Shown: positions 53,553-63,092 of the stretch, in pieces
Numbering within the stretch: position 1 is the first letter of the stretch
Layout of the letters: each line of letters starts with the position of its first letter
Assembly: GCF_003688995.1 (NCBI RefSeq)
Contig: NZ_PENI01000002.1
Location: 496,001 to 560,000 of the forward strand
Direction: 5' to 3'
Origin: Streptomyces shenzhenensis
GTDB lineage: Bacteria > Actinomycetota > Actinomycetes > Streptomycetales > Streptomycetaceae
DNA length: 64,000 nt
Made by a program: the position numbers and the translations under genes
Notes under the pieces: model-generated
The model's input: only the letters and a program-made list of their open reading frames with translations
What the model was told of the DNA's origin: nothing
The model's database searches: none

Positions 53553-55700
53553 ATGCGGCCCGTTTCCCACATCGAACGCACGGTGGCGCCCTTCGAGGTC
53601 GTCAGCCCCTACCAGCCCAGCGGCGACCAGCCGACGGCCATCGCCGACCTGGCCAAGCGCATCGGGGCCGGTGAGAAGGATGTCGTCCTGCTGGGCGCGA
53701 CCGGCACCGGCAAGTCCGCCACCACGGCGTGGATGATCGAGAAGCTCCAGCGCCCCACGCTCGTGATGGCGCCGAACAAGACACTGGCCGCGCAGTTGGC
53801 CAACGAGTTCCGCGAGCTGCTTCCGAACAACGCGGTCGAGTACTTCGTCTCGTACTACGACTACTACCAGCCCGAGGCCTACGTCCCGCAGTCGGACACC
53901 TACATCGAGAAGGACTCCTCGATCAACGAGGAGGTGGAGCGCTTGCGGCACTCCGCGACCAACTCGCTGCTCACCCGCCGCGACGTCATCGTGGTCGCCT
54001 CGGTCTCCTGCATCTACGGCCTCGGCACGCCACAGGAGTACGTGGACCGGATGGTCCCCCTCCGGGTGGGCGACGAGATCGACCGCGACGAGCTGCTGCG
54101 CCGCTTCGTGGACATCCAGTACGCGCGCAACGACCTGGCGTTCGCCCGCGGCACCTTCCGCGTCCGCGGCGACACCATCGAGATCTTCCCGGTGTACGAG
54201 GAACTCGCCGTCCGCATCGAGATGTTCGGCGACGAGATCGAGGCGCTGTCCACGCTCCATCCCCTCACCGGCGAGATCATCAGCGACGACGAGCAGCTGT
54301 ATGTCTTCCCCGCCTCGCACTACATCGCCGGTCCCGAGCGCATGGAGCGGGCCGTCAACGACATCGAGAAGGAGCTGGGGGAGCGCCTGGCGGAGCTGGA
54401 GAAGCAGGGCAAGCTCCTGGAGGCCCAGCGGCTGCGGATGCGCACCACGTACGACATCGAGATGCTCCGCCAGATCGGCACCTGCTCCGGTGTGGAGAAC
54501 TACTCGATGCACTTCGACGGCCGCTTGCCCGGCTCCCCGCCCAACACCCTGCTGGACTACTTCCCGGACGACTTCCTGCTCGTCATCGACGAGTCGCACG
54601 TCACCGTCCCGCAGATCGGCGCCATGTACGAGGGCGACGCCTCCCGCAAGCGCACCCTCGTGGAGCACGGCTTCCGCCTGCCCTCCGCCCTGGACAACCG
54701 CCCGCTGAAGTGGGAGGAGTTCCAGGAGCGCATCGGGCAGACCGTCTACCTGTCGGCCACCCCGGGCGCCTACGAGCTGTCGCGCTCCGACGGGGCCGTG
54801 GAGCAGATCATCCGCCCCACCGGCCTGGTCGACCCGGAGGTCGTGGTCAAGCCCACCGAGGGCCAGATCGACGACCTGGTGCACGAGATCCGCAAGCGGA
54901 CCGAGAAGGACGAGCGCGTCCTGGTCACCACGCTCACCAAGAAGATGGCCGAGGACCTCACGGACTACTTCCTCGAACTCGGCATTCAGGTCCGCTATCT
55001 GCACAGCGACGTGGACACCCTGCGCCGCGTCGAGCTGCTGCGGGAGCTGCGCTCGGGCGAGTTCGACGTCCTGGTGGGCATCAACCTCCTGCGTGAGGGC
55101 CTCGACCTGCCCGAGGTCTCCCTCGTGGCGATCCTCGACGCCGACAAGGAGGGCTTCCTGCGCTCCGGTACGTCGCTGATCCAGACCATCGGCCGAGCGG
55201 CGCGCAACGTCTCCGGTCAGGTCCATATGTACGCCGACAAGATCACCCCGGCGATGGAGCGGGCCATCGAGGAGACCAACAGGCGCCGGGAGAAGCAGAT
55301 CGCCTTCAACAAGGCCAACGGCATCGACCCGCAGCCGCTGCGCAAGAAGATCAACGACATCGTCGCGCAGATCGCCCGCGAGGAGGTCGACACCGAACAG
55401 CTCCTCGGCACCGGCTACCGCAAGTTGAAGGACGGCAAGGGCGCCAAGGCCTCGGTCCCGTCGCTCGGCGACAAGGCGGCCAAGGGCGCGAAGCCCGCCA
55501 AGCCCGCCAAGGGCAAGGCCAAGGAAGCGGTGCCGACGGACCGCCCCGCGGCCGAACTCGCCGAGCAGATCGAGGAGATGACGGAGCGCATGCGTGCCGC
55601 CGCCGCGGACCTGCAGTTCGAGATCGCGGCCCGGCTGCGCGACGAGGTCTCCGAGATGAAGAAGGAACTGCGTCAGATGAGGGAGGCGGGGCTGGCCTGA
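53553..55700 (+). CDS. uvrB: UvrABC excinuclease subunit B
   Basis: Damage-verification helicase of nucleotide excision repair, 715 residues. I place the start at ATG 53553, ten codons inside the longest frame, because the promoter -10 box lies 7 bases before it. Walker [21 protein letters not shown] (~41), damage-probing hairpin [20 protein letters not shown] (~92), Walker [14 protein letters not shown], and helicase motif [22 protein letters not shown]. The C-terminal UVR motif ([20 protein letters not shown]) binds UvrC. A Lys/Ala-rich linker (~630-660) precedes the UVR motif, as in other actinobacteria. Confidence 0.98.
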   Translation: MRPVSHIERTVAPFEVVSPYQPSGDQPTAIADLAKRIGAGEKDVVLLGATGTGKSATTAWMIEKLQRPTLVMAPNKTLAAQLANEFRELLPNNAVEYFVSYYDYYQPEAYVPQSDTYIEKDSSINEEVERLRHSATNSLLTRRDVIVVASVSCIYGLGTPQEYVDRMVPLRVGDEIDRDELLRRFVDIQYARNDLAFARGTFRVRGDTIEIFPVYEELAVRIEMFGDEIEALSTLHPLTGEIISDDEQLYVFPASHYIAGPERMERAVNDIEKELGERLAELEKQGKLLEAQRLRMRTTYDIEMLRQIGTCSGVENYSMHFDGRLPGSPPNTLLDYFPDDFLLVIDESHVTVPQIGAMYEGDASRKRTLVEHGFRLPSALDNRPLKWEEFQERIGQTVYLSATPGAYELSRSDGAVEQIIRPTGLVDPEVVVKPTEGQIDDLVHEIRKRTEKDERVLVTTLTKKMAEDLTDYFLELGIQVRYLHSDVDTLRRVELLRELRSGEFDVLVGINLLREGLDLPEVSLVAILDADKEGFLRSGTSLIQTIGRAARNVSGQVHMYADKITPAMERAIEETNRRREKQIAFNKANGIDPQPLRKKINDIVAQIAREEVDTEQLLGTGYRKLKDGKGAKASVPSLGDKAAKGAKPAKPAKGKAKEAVPTDRPAAELAEQIEEMTERMRAAAADLQFEIAARLRDEVSEMKKELRQMREAGLA

Positions 55701-55860
55701 GCCCCGCGTCCGACCGCCCCGACCCCGGCATGTGCGCGGAGTGTTGCAACACCGACACAAAGCGCGGGCCGGGGTTCGGCACTGTCAGTGGCGGTGCGTA
55801 GGGTTCTGGTCAACCGCGGATACCGCGGCAACAGGGGAAACACCGAGAGGGGAAGCAGCC

Positions 55861-56439
55861 GTGACCGTCAACATGACCAAGGGTCAGGCCATCAGTCTGG
55901 AGAAGAAGGACGGGGGCACCCTGACCGCGGTCCGCATGGGTCTCGGCTGGCAGGCGGCCCCGCGCCGCGGTCTGTTCGGCTCCCGCACGCGGGAGATCGA
56001 CCTGGACGCCTCCGCGGTGCTGTTCGCCGACAAGCAGCCGGTCGACGTGGTGTTCTTCCGCCACCTGGTGAGCGACGACGGCTCCGTGCGTCACACCGGT
56101 GACAACCTCGTCGGTGGCGCGGGCCAGGGCGGCGACGACGAGTCCATCCTCGTCGACCTCCAGCGCGTGCCCGTCCACATCGACCAGATCGTCTTCACCG
56201 TGAACTCCTTCACGGGGCAGACCTTCCAGGAGGTGCAGAACGCGTTCTGCCGCCTGGTCGACGAGACCAACGGCCAGGAACTCGCCCGCTACACGCTGGC
56301 CGGCGGTGGCGCCTACACCGCCCAGATCATGGCCAAGGTGCACCGGTCCGGCGCCGGCTGGGCGATGACCGCTCTCGGCACCCCGGCCAACGGCCGCACC
56401 TTCCAGGACCTGATGCCGGCGATCCTGCCGCACCTGTAG
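55861..56439 (+). CDS. TerD family calcium-binding stress protein
   Basis: 192 residues from GTG 55861 after GAGGGGAAG. TerD-domain signatures: LGWQAAPRRGLFGSRTREID, LDASAVLFADKQPVDVVFFR, GQGGDDESILVDLQRVPVHI with the Asp cluster that binds calcium, and NGQELARYTLAGGGAYTAQI. TerD proteins belong to tellurite/stress resistance systems; in Streptomyces they affect calcium responses and differentiation. It is followed by a second TerD-type gene and terC. Confidence 0.94.
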   Translation: MTVNMTKGQAISLEKKDGGTLTAVRMGLGWQAAPRRGLFGSRTREIDLDASAVLFADKQPVDVVFFRHLVSDDGSVRHTGDNLVGGAGQGGDDESILVDLQRVPVHIDQIVFTVNSFTGQTFQEVQNAFCRLVDETNGQELARYTLAGGGAYTAQIMAKVHRSGAGWAMTALGTPANGRTFQDLMPAILPHL

Positions 56440-56494
56440 GACGACCGGCGACACCGACGAGCGGCGCACGACACCACGACACAGGGGGAAGGCG

Positions 56495-58507
56495 ATGACG
56501 GCCGAACTGGTACGCGGGCAGAACCACCCGCTCTCCCAGGCCCGGCTCGAGATCCGGATCACGGCCGGCGTGCCGGTCGTGGCGGGCGCCGCGCTCAGCG
56601 ACGAGAACGGCACGGCGCGCGGTGACGAGTGGGTCGCCCACCCGGGCGCGCCCACGCTGCCCGGTATCGAGGTGTCCCGGCAGGCGGCCGCCGACCATCG
56701 GCTGGCCGTGGACCTGGCGGCCATGCCCGAGGCCGTGCACCGGGTCAATGTGTTGCTCGCCCTGCCCTCGGGGGCGGGCGGCCCGCTCCGCTTCGGCGCC
56801 GTCACCGCCCCCCGTGCGGCGGTCACCGGCCTCGACGGCACGGAGATCGCCCGCTACACCCTGACCGGTCTCGACGCCGAGTCGGCCGTGGTGGCCCTGG
56901 AGCTGTACCGCAGACAGGGCGGCTGGAAGGTGCGCGCCGTCGGACAGGGCTATGCGGGCGGCCTCGCCGCGCTCTTCACCGACCTGGGGATGCCCGGGGC
57001 CGGTGAACTCGCGGGCGGCATCCAGGAGGCGGTGGCCCGGGGCCTGGCCCGGTCGGTCGCGGCACCCCCGCCGCGCCCGGCCGACGGCGACCGCACCCGC
57101 CGGGCCGCGGCGCCCGCGGCCGGCGCCGACCAGCCGGGCTCCGCGTCCCGCGCCGCCGACCCGGTGCCGCCGCGGCCCGCCCATCCGTACGAGGCGTCCG
57201 GCCCCTACGCGGCCCAGACACCGGCGGGGCCGGGGGAGCGCGGGTACGAGCCCACGGCGGACTCGGCACAGCCCACCGCGGCCACCGGTAGCCCCATCGA
57301 CTACACCCATCCGAATCGCGGACACGCGACGGCGCCGCCGCCCCCGCCGCAGGCGCCGCCCGCCCCGCCGGGCTCGCCCGCGCCACCCGTGGCGGGCGAC
57401 GCGGCCGGCTGGTCCCTCGACGAACGGCTCTACAACCAGGTCTGGGGCATGTTCGAGGACCTGGCCCGGACGGCGGCCGCATACCGCAGCGCCGTCGACT
57501 TCGCGGACTCCCGCATGGAGAAGGAGCTGGACCAGGTACTGTCCGACCCGCGCAGCAGGCTCGGCTCGTCCGGCGATGCCGCGCGGGAGGCGGCCCGTGC
57601 CAAGCGTGCCCAGCTCGTCGATCAGGCGGCGGCGGTCCTCGACCGCGACCTGGCCCAGCTCACCGCCGAGGCCGGGGTCGTCGAGCCCGCGTTTCCGCCG
57701 GCGTACGCACGCTGGGACAACCCCGTCTGGCACGGGTACCGCGTGCCGACGGAGCCCCCGATGGCCCTGCGGCTGGGCGACCTCCATCTGCCGGAGAGAC
57801 CGGCGCTGCGCATACCGCTGCTGATGCGACTGCCTCTGGAGCGGGGACTGTGGATCGACAGCGGCCCCACGGCGGCGGACGTCTCGGCCCTGGACTCCGG
57901 TGAACTGCGGCAGCGCGCGATGGAAACGGCGGTGTCGGTCGCGGCCCGGCTGCTCGCCGCCCACCCGGCGGGCGACTTCGCCGTCCATGTGATCGATCCG
58001 GCCGGTTCGGCGGCCCGGGAACTCGCTCCGCTGGTACGGGCGGGCGTGCTGGCCGCCTCACCCGCGACCGGTGCCGCGGGCGTCACACAGGCCCTGGGCG
58101 GGCTCACCCAGCGTGTCGACCTGGTGCAGATGGCGCTGCGCGGCGGCGCCACCGATGCGCTGCCGCCCGGTCTCGACACGGCCCGGCATCTGCTGATCGT
58201 CAATGACTTCCCGCACGGTTTCGACGACCGGGCCGTCACGGCGCTGCGCTATCTCGCGGACGAGGGTCCGTCGGTCGGTGTCCATCTGCTGATGGTCGCG
58301 GACCGCCAGGACGCCGCCGCGTACGGCCCTTTGCTGGACCCGCTGTGGCGTTCGCTCATGCGACTCACACCAGTGCCCGACGATCATCTCGCCGACCCCT
58401 GGGTCGGCCATGCCTGGACGTACGAGCCGTCGCTCGTCCCGCCGGGCAGCCAGGTGCTCGACCATGTGCTCGCCCAGGTGGCCATCGCCCGTACCAAGAT
58501 CCAGTAA
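56495..58507 (+). CDS. TerD-domain protein fused to a degenerate FtsK/HerA-like domain
   Basis: 670 residues from ATG 56495. The N-terminal ~180 residues are a TerD-like domain (NHPLSQARLEIRITAGVPVV, GTEIARYTLTGLDAESAVV). A long Pro/Ala linker (~190-300) follows. The C-terminal half has a helical region (WGMFEDLARTAAAYRSAVDF) and then a P-loop-NTPase-like core similar in order to FtsK/SpoIIIE. The Walker A position (RGLWIDSGPTAADVSALD) lacks GK[ST], and the Walker B region reads LLIVNDFPHGFDD. It is therefore probably not an active ATPase. Coupled functionally to the TerD gene 56 bases upstream. Confidence 0.85.
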   Translation: MTAELVRGQNHPLSQARLEIRITAGVPVVAGAALSDENGTARGDEWVAHPGAPTLPGIEVSRQAAADHRLAVDLAAMPEAVHRVNVLLALPSGAGGPLRFGAVTAPRAAVTGLDGTEIARYTLTGLDAESAVVALELYRRQGGWKVRAVGQGYAGGLAALFTDLGMPGAGELAGGIQEAVARGLARSVAAPPPRPADGDRTRRAAAPAAGADQPGSASRAADPVPPRPAHPYEASGPYAAQTPAGPGERGYEPTADSAQPTAATGSPIDYTHPNRGHATAPPPPPQAPPAPPGSPAPPVAGDAAGWSLDERLYNQVWGMFEDLARTAAAYRSAVDFADSRMEKELDQVLSDPRSRLGSSGDAAREAARAKRAQLVDQAAAVLDRDLAQLTAEAGVVEPAFPPAYARWDNPVWHGYRVPTEPPMALRLGDLHLPERPALRIPLLMRLPLERGLWIDSGPTAADVSALDSGELRQRAMETAVSVAARLLAAHPAGDFAVHVIDPAGSAARELAPLVRAGVLAASPATGAAGVTQALGGLTQRVDLVQMALRGGATDALPPGLDTARHLLIVNDFPHGFDDRAVTALRYLADEGPSVGVHLLMVADRQDAAAYGPLLDPLWRSLMRLTPVPDDHLADPWVGHAWTYEPSLVPPGSQVLDHVLAQVAIARTKIQ

Positions 58508-58550
58508 AGGGCCTCTGACCAGGCGATTTGATCATTCTTTTGCCAATCCC

Positions 58551-58580
58551 TTTACCTTTACTTGGTGATTGGGGTACTGT
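58551..58580 (+). promoter_or_regulatory. Promoter of the terC riboswitch transcript
   Basis: TTTACC (58551-58556), 18 bases, TACTGT (58575-58580). The start site would be near 58587, just before the riboswitch. It sits in an AT-rich patch unusual for the window. Confidence 0.65.
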
Positions 58581-58588
58581 CCTTTGCA

Positions 58589-58685
58589 CGGAGGGGAGTA
58601 CTCCCTGTCTGCTGCGGCGTTCCCGTCAATACGGATCAGGCCAGATCCCGGGGCGCCGGCCCGTTTCGGGTGGAAGAGACCTCCG
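58589..58685 (+). promoter_or_regulatory. yybP-ykoY manganese riboswitch
   Basis: The 5' strand CGGAGGGGAGTA (58589-58600) carries the GGGGAGTA core of the yybP-ykoY class. The 3' strand GAAGAGACCTCCG ends at 58685 and closes helix P1 (CGGAGG with CCTCCG); its AGACC part matches the class end motif. Two hairpin legs fill the middle. The class senses Mn2+ and often controls TerC/Alx-type exporters, as here. CCTCCGGTA (58680-58688) is fully complementary to TACCGGAGG (58719-58727), the terC ribosome site. So Mn2+-stabilised P1 should free the ribosome site and switch translation on. Confidence 0.85.
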
Positions 58686-58731
58686 GTAGCGACGACGCTG
58701 ACTCTTTGCCCGTTCACGTACCGGAGGCGCA

Positions 58732-59736
58732 GTGGATGTATCCGTGGCCCTGTGGGTCCTGACCATCGCGGGGCTCGCCGCCCTGATCTCGGTCGATTTC
58801 TTCATCGGCCGTAAACCCCACGACGTGTCGATCAAGGAAGCCGGCATCTGGACGGCCGTCTGGATCGCCCTGGCCGGGCTCTTCGGCCTGGGTCTGCTCG
58901 TCTTCAGCGGCGGCCAGCCGGCCGGCGAGTTCTTCGCGGGCTTCATCACCGAGAAGTCGCTGAGCGTCGACAACCTCTTCGTCTTCGTCCTGATCATGGC
59001 GAAGTTCGCGGTGCCCTCGCAGTACCAGCAGCGCGTGCTGCTCATCGGCGTCCTCATAGCCCTGGTCCTGCGGGCCGTCTTCATCGCCGCGGGAGCCGCG
59101 ATCATCGCGAGCTTCTCCTGGGTCTTCTACCTCTTCGGCGCCTTTCTGATCTGGACCGCCTGGAAGCTGATCCAGGAGGCCAGGGCGGAGGAGCAGGACG
59201 AGGAGTACGAGGAGAACAAGCTGCTGAAGGCCGCCGAGCGCAGGTTCGGCGTGGCCGACCGCTACCACGGCACCAAGCTGTGGATCCAGCAGAACGGCAA
59301 GCGCGTCATGACGCCGATGCTGGTCGTGATGCTCGCGATCGGTACGACGGACGTGCTGTTCGCGCTGGACTCCATCCCCGCGATCTTCGGCCTCACGCAG
59401 GACCCGTACATCGTCTTCACCGCCAACGCCTTCGCCCTGATGGGCCTCAGGCAGCTGTACTTCCTCATCGGCGGACTGCTCAAGAAACTGGTCCACCTCT
59501 CGTACGGCCTGTCGGTCATCCTCGCCTTCATCGGCGTCAAGCTGGTGCTGCACGCCTTGCACGAATCGGGGGTGCACGTCCCGGAGATCAGCATCCCGGT
59601 CTCGCTCGGCGTGATCTGCGGCGTCCTGATCGTCACGACGATCACCAGCCTGATGGCGAACAAGAAGCAGGCGGCGGCCGAAGCGGCGCAGTCGCCGACG
59701 CCCGGCCACGGACCGAAGGACAGCATCGACGCCTGA
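58732..59736 (+). CDS. TerC/Alx family manganese exporter
   Basis: 334-residue membrane protein. Start GTG 58732, four bases after the CCGGAGG ribosome site; an ATG at 58736 is out of frame. Nine or so helices. Family motifs with acidic residues for metal are SLSVDNLFVFVLIM (~78) and IGTTDVLFALDSIPAIFGLT (~203). A central acidic cytoplasmic loop (EEQDEEYEENKLL) separates the halves. Alx and related proteins export Mn2+, which fits the upstream riboswitch. It follows two TerD genes. Confidence 0.94.
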   Translation: MDVSVALWVLTIAGLAALISVDFFIGRKPHDVSIKEAGIWTAVWIALAGLFGLGLLVFSGGQPAGEFFAGFITEKSLSVDNLFVFVLIMAKFAVPSQYQQRVLLIGVLIALVLRAVFIAAGAAIIASFSWVFYLFGAFLIWTAWKLIQEARAEEQDEEYEENKLLKAAERRFGVADRYHGTKLWIQQNGKRVMTPMLVVMLAIGTTDVLFALDSIPAIFGLTQDPYIVFTANAFALMGLRQLYFLIGGLLKKLVHLSYGLSVILAFIGVKLVLHALHESGVHVPEISIPVSLGVICGVLIVTTITSLMANKKQAAAEAAQSPTPGHGPKDSIDA

Positions 59737-59842
59737 CCACGGCCGACGCTGGACAAGACGCACACGAAATCAGTCAGCACGGGAGCGGTGTGCGGCGTCA
59801 GGCCGCTCACCACTCCCGCTGCTCCGCCGGGCGCTGAGCGTT

Positions 59843-59862
59843 CCCGCCCCTCCGCGGGCGGG
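59843..59862 (+). terminator. Possible terminator after terC
   Basis: CCCGCCC (59843-59849) pairs with GGGCGGG (59856-59862) around a six-base loop, about 105 bases past the stop. Confidence 0.5.
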
Positions 59863-59984
59863 CGCGGGTTCAGGCCGACGCACCCGGCAACTCCGAACGG
59901 ACGGGGATCCGAGCCACGCTCGACCCCCTTCGCCATCGAAAGGACCGGAATGCGAACCCTGTACGCCTCTGCCACCATCGCCGC

Positions 59985-61082
59985 ATGATCCCTCGGCTCA
60001 GGTCGCTCACTCAGTGGACGCTCCTCGTGCCGGTGCTCGCGGTCGTCCTTCTCGCCCTCACCTGGGGCCGTAATCTGCCCGGTGCCGTCGTCGCGCTGGT
60101 GACCGTGATCCTCGCCGGGTCCGTCCTGGCAGCCGTGCACCATGCCGAGGTGGTCGCCCACCGGGTCGGCGAACCCTTCGGCTCCCTCGTCCTCGCCATC
60201 GCCGTCACCATCATCGAGGTCGCTCTGATCGTCACCCTTATGGTTGACGGCGGCGACAAGAGTTCAACACTGGCCCGGGACACGGTCTTTGCCGCGGTGA
60301 TGATCACCTGCAACGGCGTGGTGGGACTCTGTCTCCTCGTCGGGTCCCTGCGCCACGGCACCGCCGTCTTCAACCCCGAGGGCACCGGCGCCGCACTGGC
60401 GACCGTCGCGACCCTGGCCACACTCAGCCTGGTGCTGCCGACCTTCACCACCAGCAAACCGGGCCCCGAGTTCTCCGGTGTGCAACTGACCTTCGCGGCA
60501 CTCACCTCACTGGTTCTCTACGGACTGTTCGTGGCCACCCAGACCGTCCGGCACCGCGACTACTTCCTGCCGATCACCCGCCAGGGCGAGGTGATCACCG
60601 CGGACGACCACGCGGCGGCGCCGTCCGCGCGCACCGCCTGGATCAGCCTCGGCCTGCTCGGCCTGGCCCTGGTCGGCGTGGTCGGCCTCGCCAAGGGTGT
60701 GTCGCCGACCATCGAGTCCGGGGTGGAGGCCGCCGGCCTGCACCATGCGGTCGTCGGTGTGATCATCGCGCTGCTGGTGCTGTTGCCCGAGACGATCGCC
60801 GCGCTCCGCTCCGCCCGTCGCGACCGGGTGCAGACGAGTCTGAATCTCGCCCTCGGCTCGGCGATGGCCAGCATCGGGCTGACCATCCCCGCCGTCGCCC
60901 TCGCCTCCGTCTGGCTCTCCGGACCGCTGGTCCTCGGCCTCGGCTCCACACATATGCTGCTGCTGGCCCTGACCGTGGTGGTCAGCTCCCTGACGGTCGT
61001 GCCGGGCCGTGCCACGCCGCTCCAGGGAGGGGTGCACCTGGTGCTGTTCGCGGTCTATCTGGAACTGGCGATCAACCCGTGA
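59985..61082 (+). CDS. Ca2+ (Na+/K+):H+ antiporter, ChaA/CAX type
   Basis: 365 residues from ATG 59985; CACCAT ends 6 bases upstream, suggesting a leaderless mRNA. Eleven hydrophobic helices in two repeats. The two CaCA alpha motifs are GEPFGSLVLAIAVTIIEVAL (~58) and LLVLLPETIAALRSARRDR (~255), each with the key Glu. It exports calcium or sodium in exchange for protons. The 3' end overlaps the convergent MHS transporter gene by 11 bases. Confidence 0.93.
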   Translation: MIPRLRSLTQWTLLVPVLAVVLLALTWGRNLPGAVVALVTVILAGSVLAAVHHAEVVAHRVGEPFGSLVLAIAVTIIEVALIVTLMVDGGDKSSTLARDTVFAAVMITCNGVVGLCLLVGSLRHGTAVFNPEGTGAALATVATLATLSLVLPTFTTSKPGPEFSGVQLTFAALTSLVLYGLFVATQTVRHRDYFLPITRQGEVITADDHAAAPSARTAWISLGLLGLALVGVVGLAKGVSPTIESGVEAAGLHHAVVGVIIALLVLLPETIAALRSARRDRVQTSLNLALGSAMASIGLTIPAVALASVWLSGPLVLGLGSTHMLLLALTVVVSSLTVVPGRATPLQGGVHLVLFAVYLELAINP

Positions 61083-62376
61083 CCGGCTCGGCCGCCACCG
61101 TCGGCACCGGACGGGTCTCCGGCAGCAGGGCGAAGCACCCGAGGCTGAGCAGCGCCACCGCGGTCAGATAGGCGCCCACACTCCAGGGGACGCGCCCCGA
61201 GTGCTCGGCGAGCGCGGTCGCCACGATCGGGGTGAGCGCGCCGCCGAGGACTCCGCCGAGGTTGTAGCCCACCGCGGCGCCGGTGCAGCGCAGCCGGGCC
61301 TCGTACAGCTCCGGCAGATACGCGGCGATCACCGCGAACATGGTGATGAACGCGACCAGCGCGCCCAGGAAGGCGAGGAACATGAGCAGCGGCTCCCCGG
61401 TGGCCAGGAGCGCGACCATCGGGAACATCCACAGGGCGGCGGCGGTGCACCCGCTCAGGCACATGGCTCGCCGCCCGAAGCGGTCGCCGAGCAGGGCCAT
61501 GACGGGCGTGAGCGCCCCCTTCACCACCACGGCGGCCATGACACAGGTCAGCATGACGGAGCGGCTCACCCCGAGCCGCTCCGTCCCGTAGGCGAGGGAC
61601 CAGGTGGTCACGGCGTAGAACACGGCGTACCCCACCGCGAGCGCTCCGGCGGTCAGCAGCACCAGCCGCCAGTGGTGCCGGACGACGTCGACGAGCGGCA
61701 CGCGCGCGTGGTCCTCGATGGCCAGGAACCGGGGACTTTCGGTGAGCGAGGAGCGCAGCCACAGCCCGGCCAGGGCGAGGGCCCCGGCCGCCCAGAACGG
61801 CACCCGCCAGCCCCACTGCGCGAACTGCGCGTCGGACAGCGACGCCGACAGGGCCAGCAGCACGGCGTTGGCGAGCGCGAAGCCCACCGACGGCCCCACC
61901 TGCGGAAAGCTGGACCACAGGACACGCCGTCCGGGAGGCGCGTGCTCCGCGGTCAGCAGCACCGCCCCGCCCCACTCGCCGCCGAGCCCCAGCCCCTGCA
62001 CGAAGCGCAGGACGAGCAGCAGCACGGGCGCGGCCACCCCGATCGTCGAGTACGTCGGCAGACACCCCACGGCGACCGTCGACACGCCGGTGAGCAGCAG
62101 CGAGATGATGAGGACCGGCCGCCGGCCCCGTCGGTCCCCCATGTGCCCGAACAGCACGGAACCCAGCGGCCGGGCCACGAACCCCACGGCGAACGTGGCG
62201 AAGGCGGCCAGTGTCCCCGCCAGCGGCGAGAACGTCGGGAAGAACAGCGGCCCCAGGACGAGGGCCGCCGCGGTCCCGTAGACGAAGAAGTCGTAGAACT
62301 CGATCGCGCTGCCGATGAGAGAGGCGGCAGCGAGCCGCAGCATGGAAGGTGCCCTTACGGTGCGTACATCGTGCAT
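61072..62376 (-). CDS. MFS transporter, metabolite:H+ symporter (MHS) family
   Basis: 434 residues from ATG 62376 (an ATG 11 codons on is also possible). Twelve membrane helices. The MHS signature is IGSAIEFYDFFVYGTAAALV (~21) and HMGDRRGRRPVLI is the cytoplasmic loop 2-3 motif, followed by RFVQGLGLGGEWGGAVLL. Relatives include the shikimate transporter ShiA and proline/betaine porters. It is divergent from aroQ with about 170 bases between, which makes quinate or shikimate a fair guess for its substrate. Confidence 0.93.
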   Translation of the reverse strand: MHDVRTVRAPSMLRLAAASLIGSAIEFYDFFVYGTAAALVLGPLFFPTFSPLAGTLAAFATFAVGFVARPLGSVLFGHMGDRRGRRPVLIISLLLTGVSTVAVGCLPTYSTIGVAAPVLLLVLRFVQGLGLGGEWGGAVLLTAEHAPPGRRVLWSSFPQVGPSVGFALANAVLLALSASLSDAQFAQWGWRVPFWAAGALALAGLWLRSSLTESPRFLAIEDHARVPLVDVVRHHWRLVLLTAGALAVGYAVFYAVTTWSLAYGTERLGVSRSVMLTCVMAAVVVKGALTPVMALLGDRFGRRAMCLSGCTAAALWMFPMVALLATGEPLLMFLAFLGALVAFITMFAVIAAYLPELYEARLRCTGAAVGYNLGGVLGGALTPIVATALAEHSGRVPWSVGAYLTAVALLSLGCFALLPETRPVPTVAAEPVTG

Positions 62377-62548
62377 GGCGCTTCAGCTACCCACAGTGAT
62401 GGGCGGTTACGGGGGCGTGCGGAGGCGAGGCGCGCGTCAGTAGATCACCGTGATGCGCCGGGCCGGCCACCGTGCCGACGCACCGTGATAGACCGGGTCC
62501 CAGAAGCGGTCGTCCACGCACCGCCACCCCGAACGGACCGGAGGAACC

Positions 62549-63022
62549 GTGCCCCGCACCCTGGCCAACGCCCCGATCATGATCCTCAACGGGCCCAATC
62601 TGAACCTGCTCGGCCAGCGCCAGCCCGAGATCTACGGCTCCGACACCCTCGCCGACATCGAGGCCCTGTGCGCCAAGGCCGCGGAGGCGCACGGCGGCAC
62701 GGTGGACTTCCGGCAGTCCAACCACGAGGGCGTACTCGTCGACTGGATCCACGAGGCGCGGCTCAACCACTGCGGGATCGTCATCAACCCCGGTGCCTAC
62801 TCGCACACGTCCGTCGCGATTCTGGACGCGCTCAACGTCTGTGACGGCCTGCCCGTGCTGGAGGTCCACATCTCCAACATCCACAAGCGCGAGTCGTTCC
62901 GGCATCACTCGTACGTCTCCCTGCGCGCCGACGGCGTCATCGCGGGGTGCGGAGTGCAGGGGTACGTGTTCGGCGTGGAGCGGGTCGCCGCGCTGGTGGG
63001 CGCGGCCCAGGCCGACGCATAG
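62549..63022 (+). CDS. aroQ: Type II 3-dehydroquinate dehydratase
   Basis: 157 residues, the standard length. GTG 62549 follows GGAGGAACC. It interconverts 3-dehydroquinate and 3-dehydroshikimate. Active-site elements: [17 protein letters not shown] with the catalytic Arg and Tyr, [31 protein letters not shown] and the His-containing [21 protein letters not shown] stand-alone aroQ next to a transporter fits a catabolic as well as a biosynthetic role. Confidence 0.97.
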   Translation: MPRTLANAPIMILNGPNLNLLGQRQPEIYGSDTLADIEALCAKAAEAHGGTVDFRQSNHEGVLVDWIHEARLNHCGIVINPGAYSHTSVAILDALNVCDGLPVLEVHISNIHKRESFRHHSYVSLRADGVIAGCGVQGYVFGVERVAALVGAAQADA

Positions 63023-63092
63023 GGACGCACAGGTTTGAAAGCCCGCTGTCGACTTAAAGGCCTTGAAAGGCCGTCGTCTTGATGCTGTAGCC

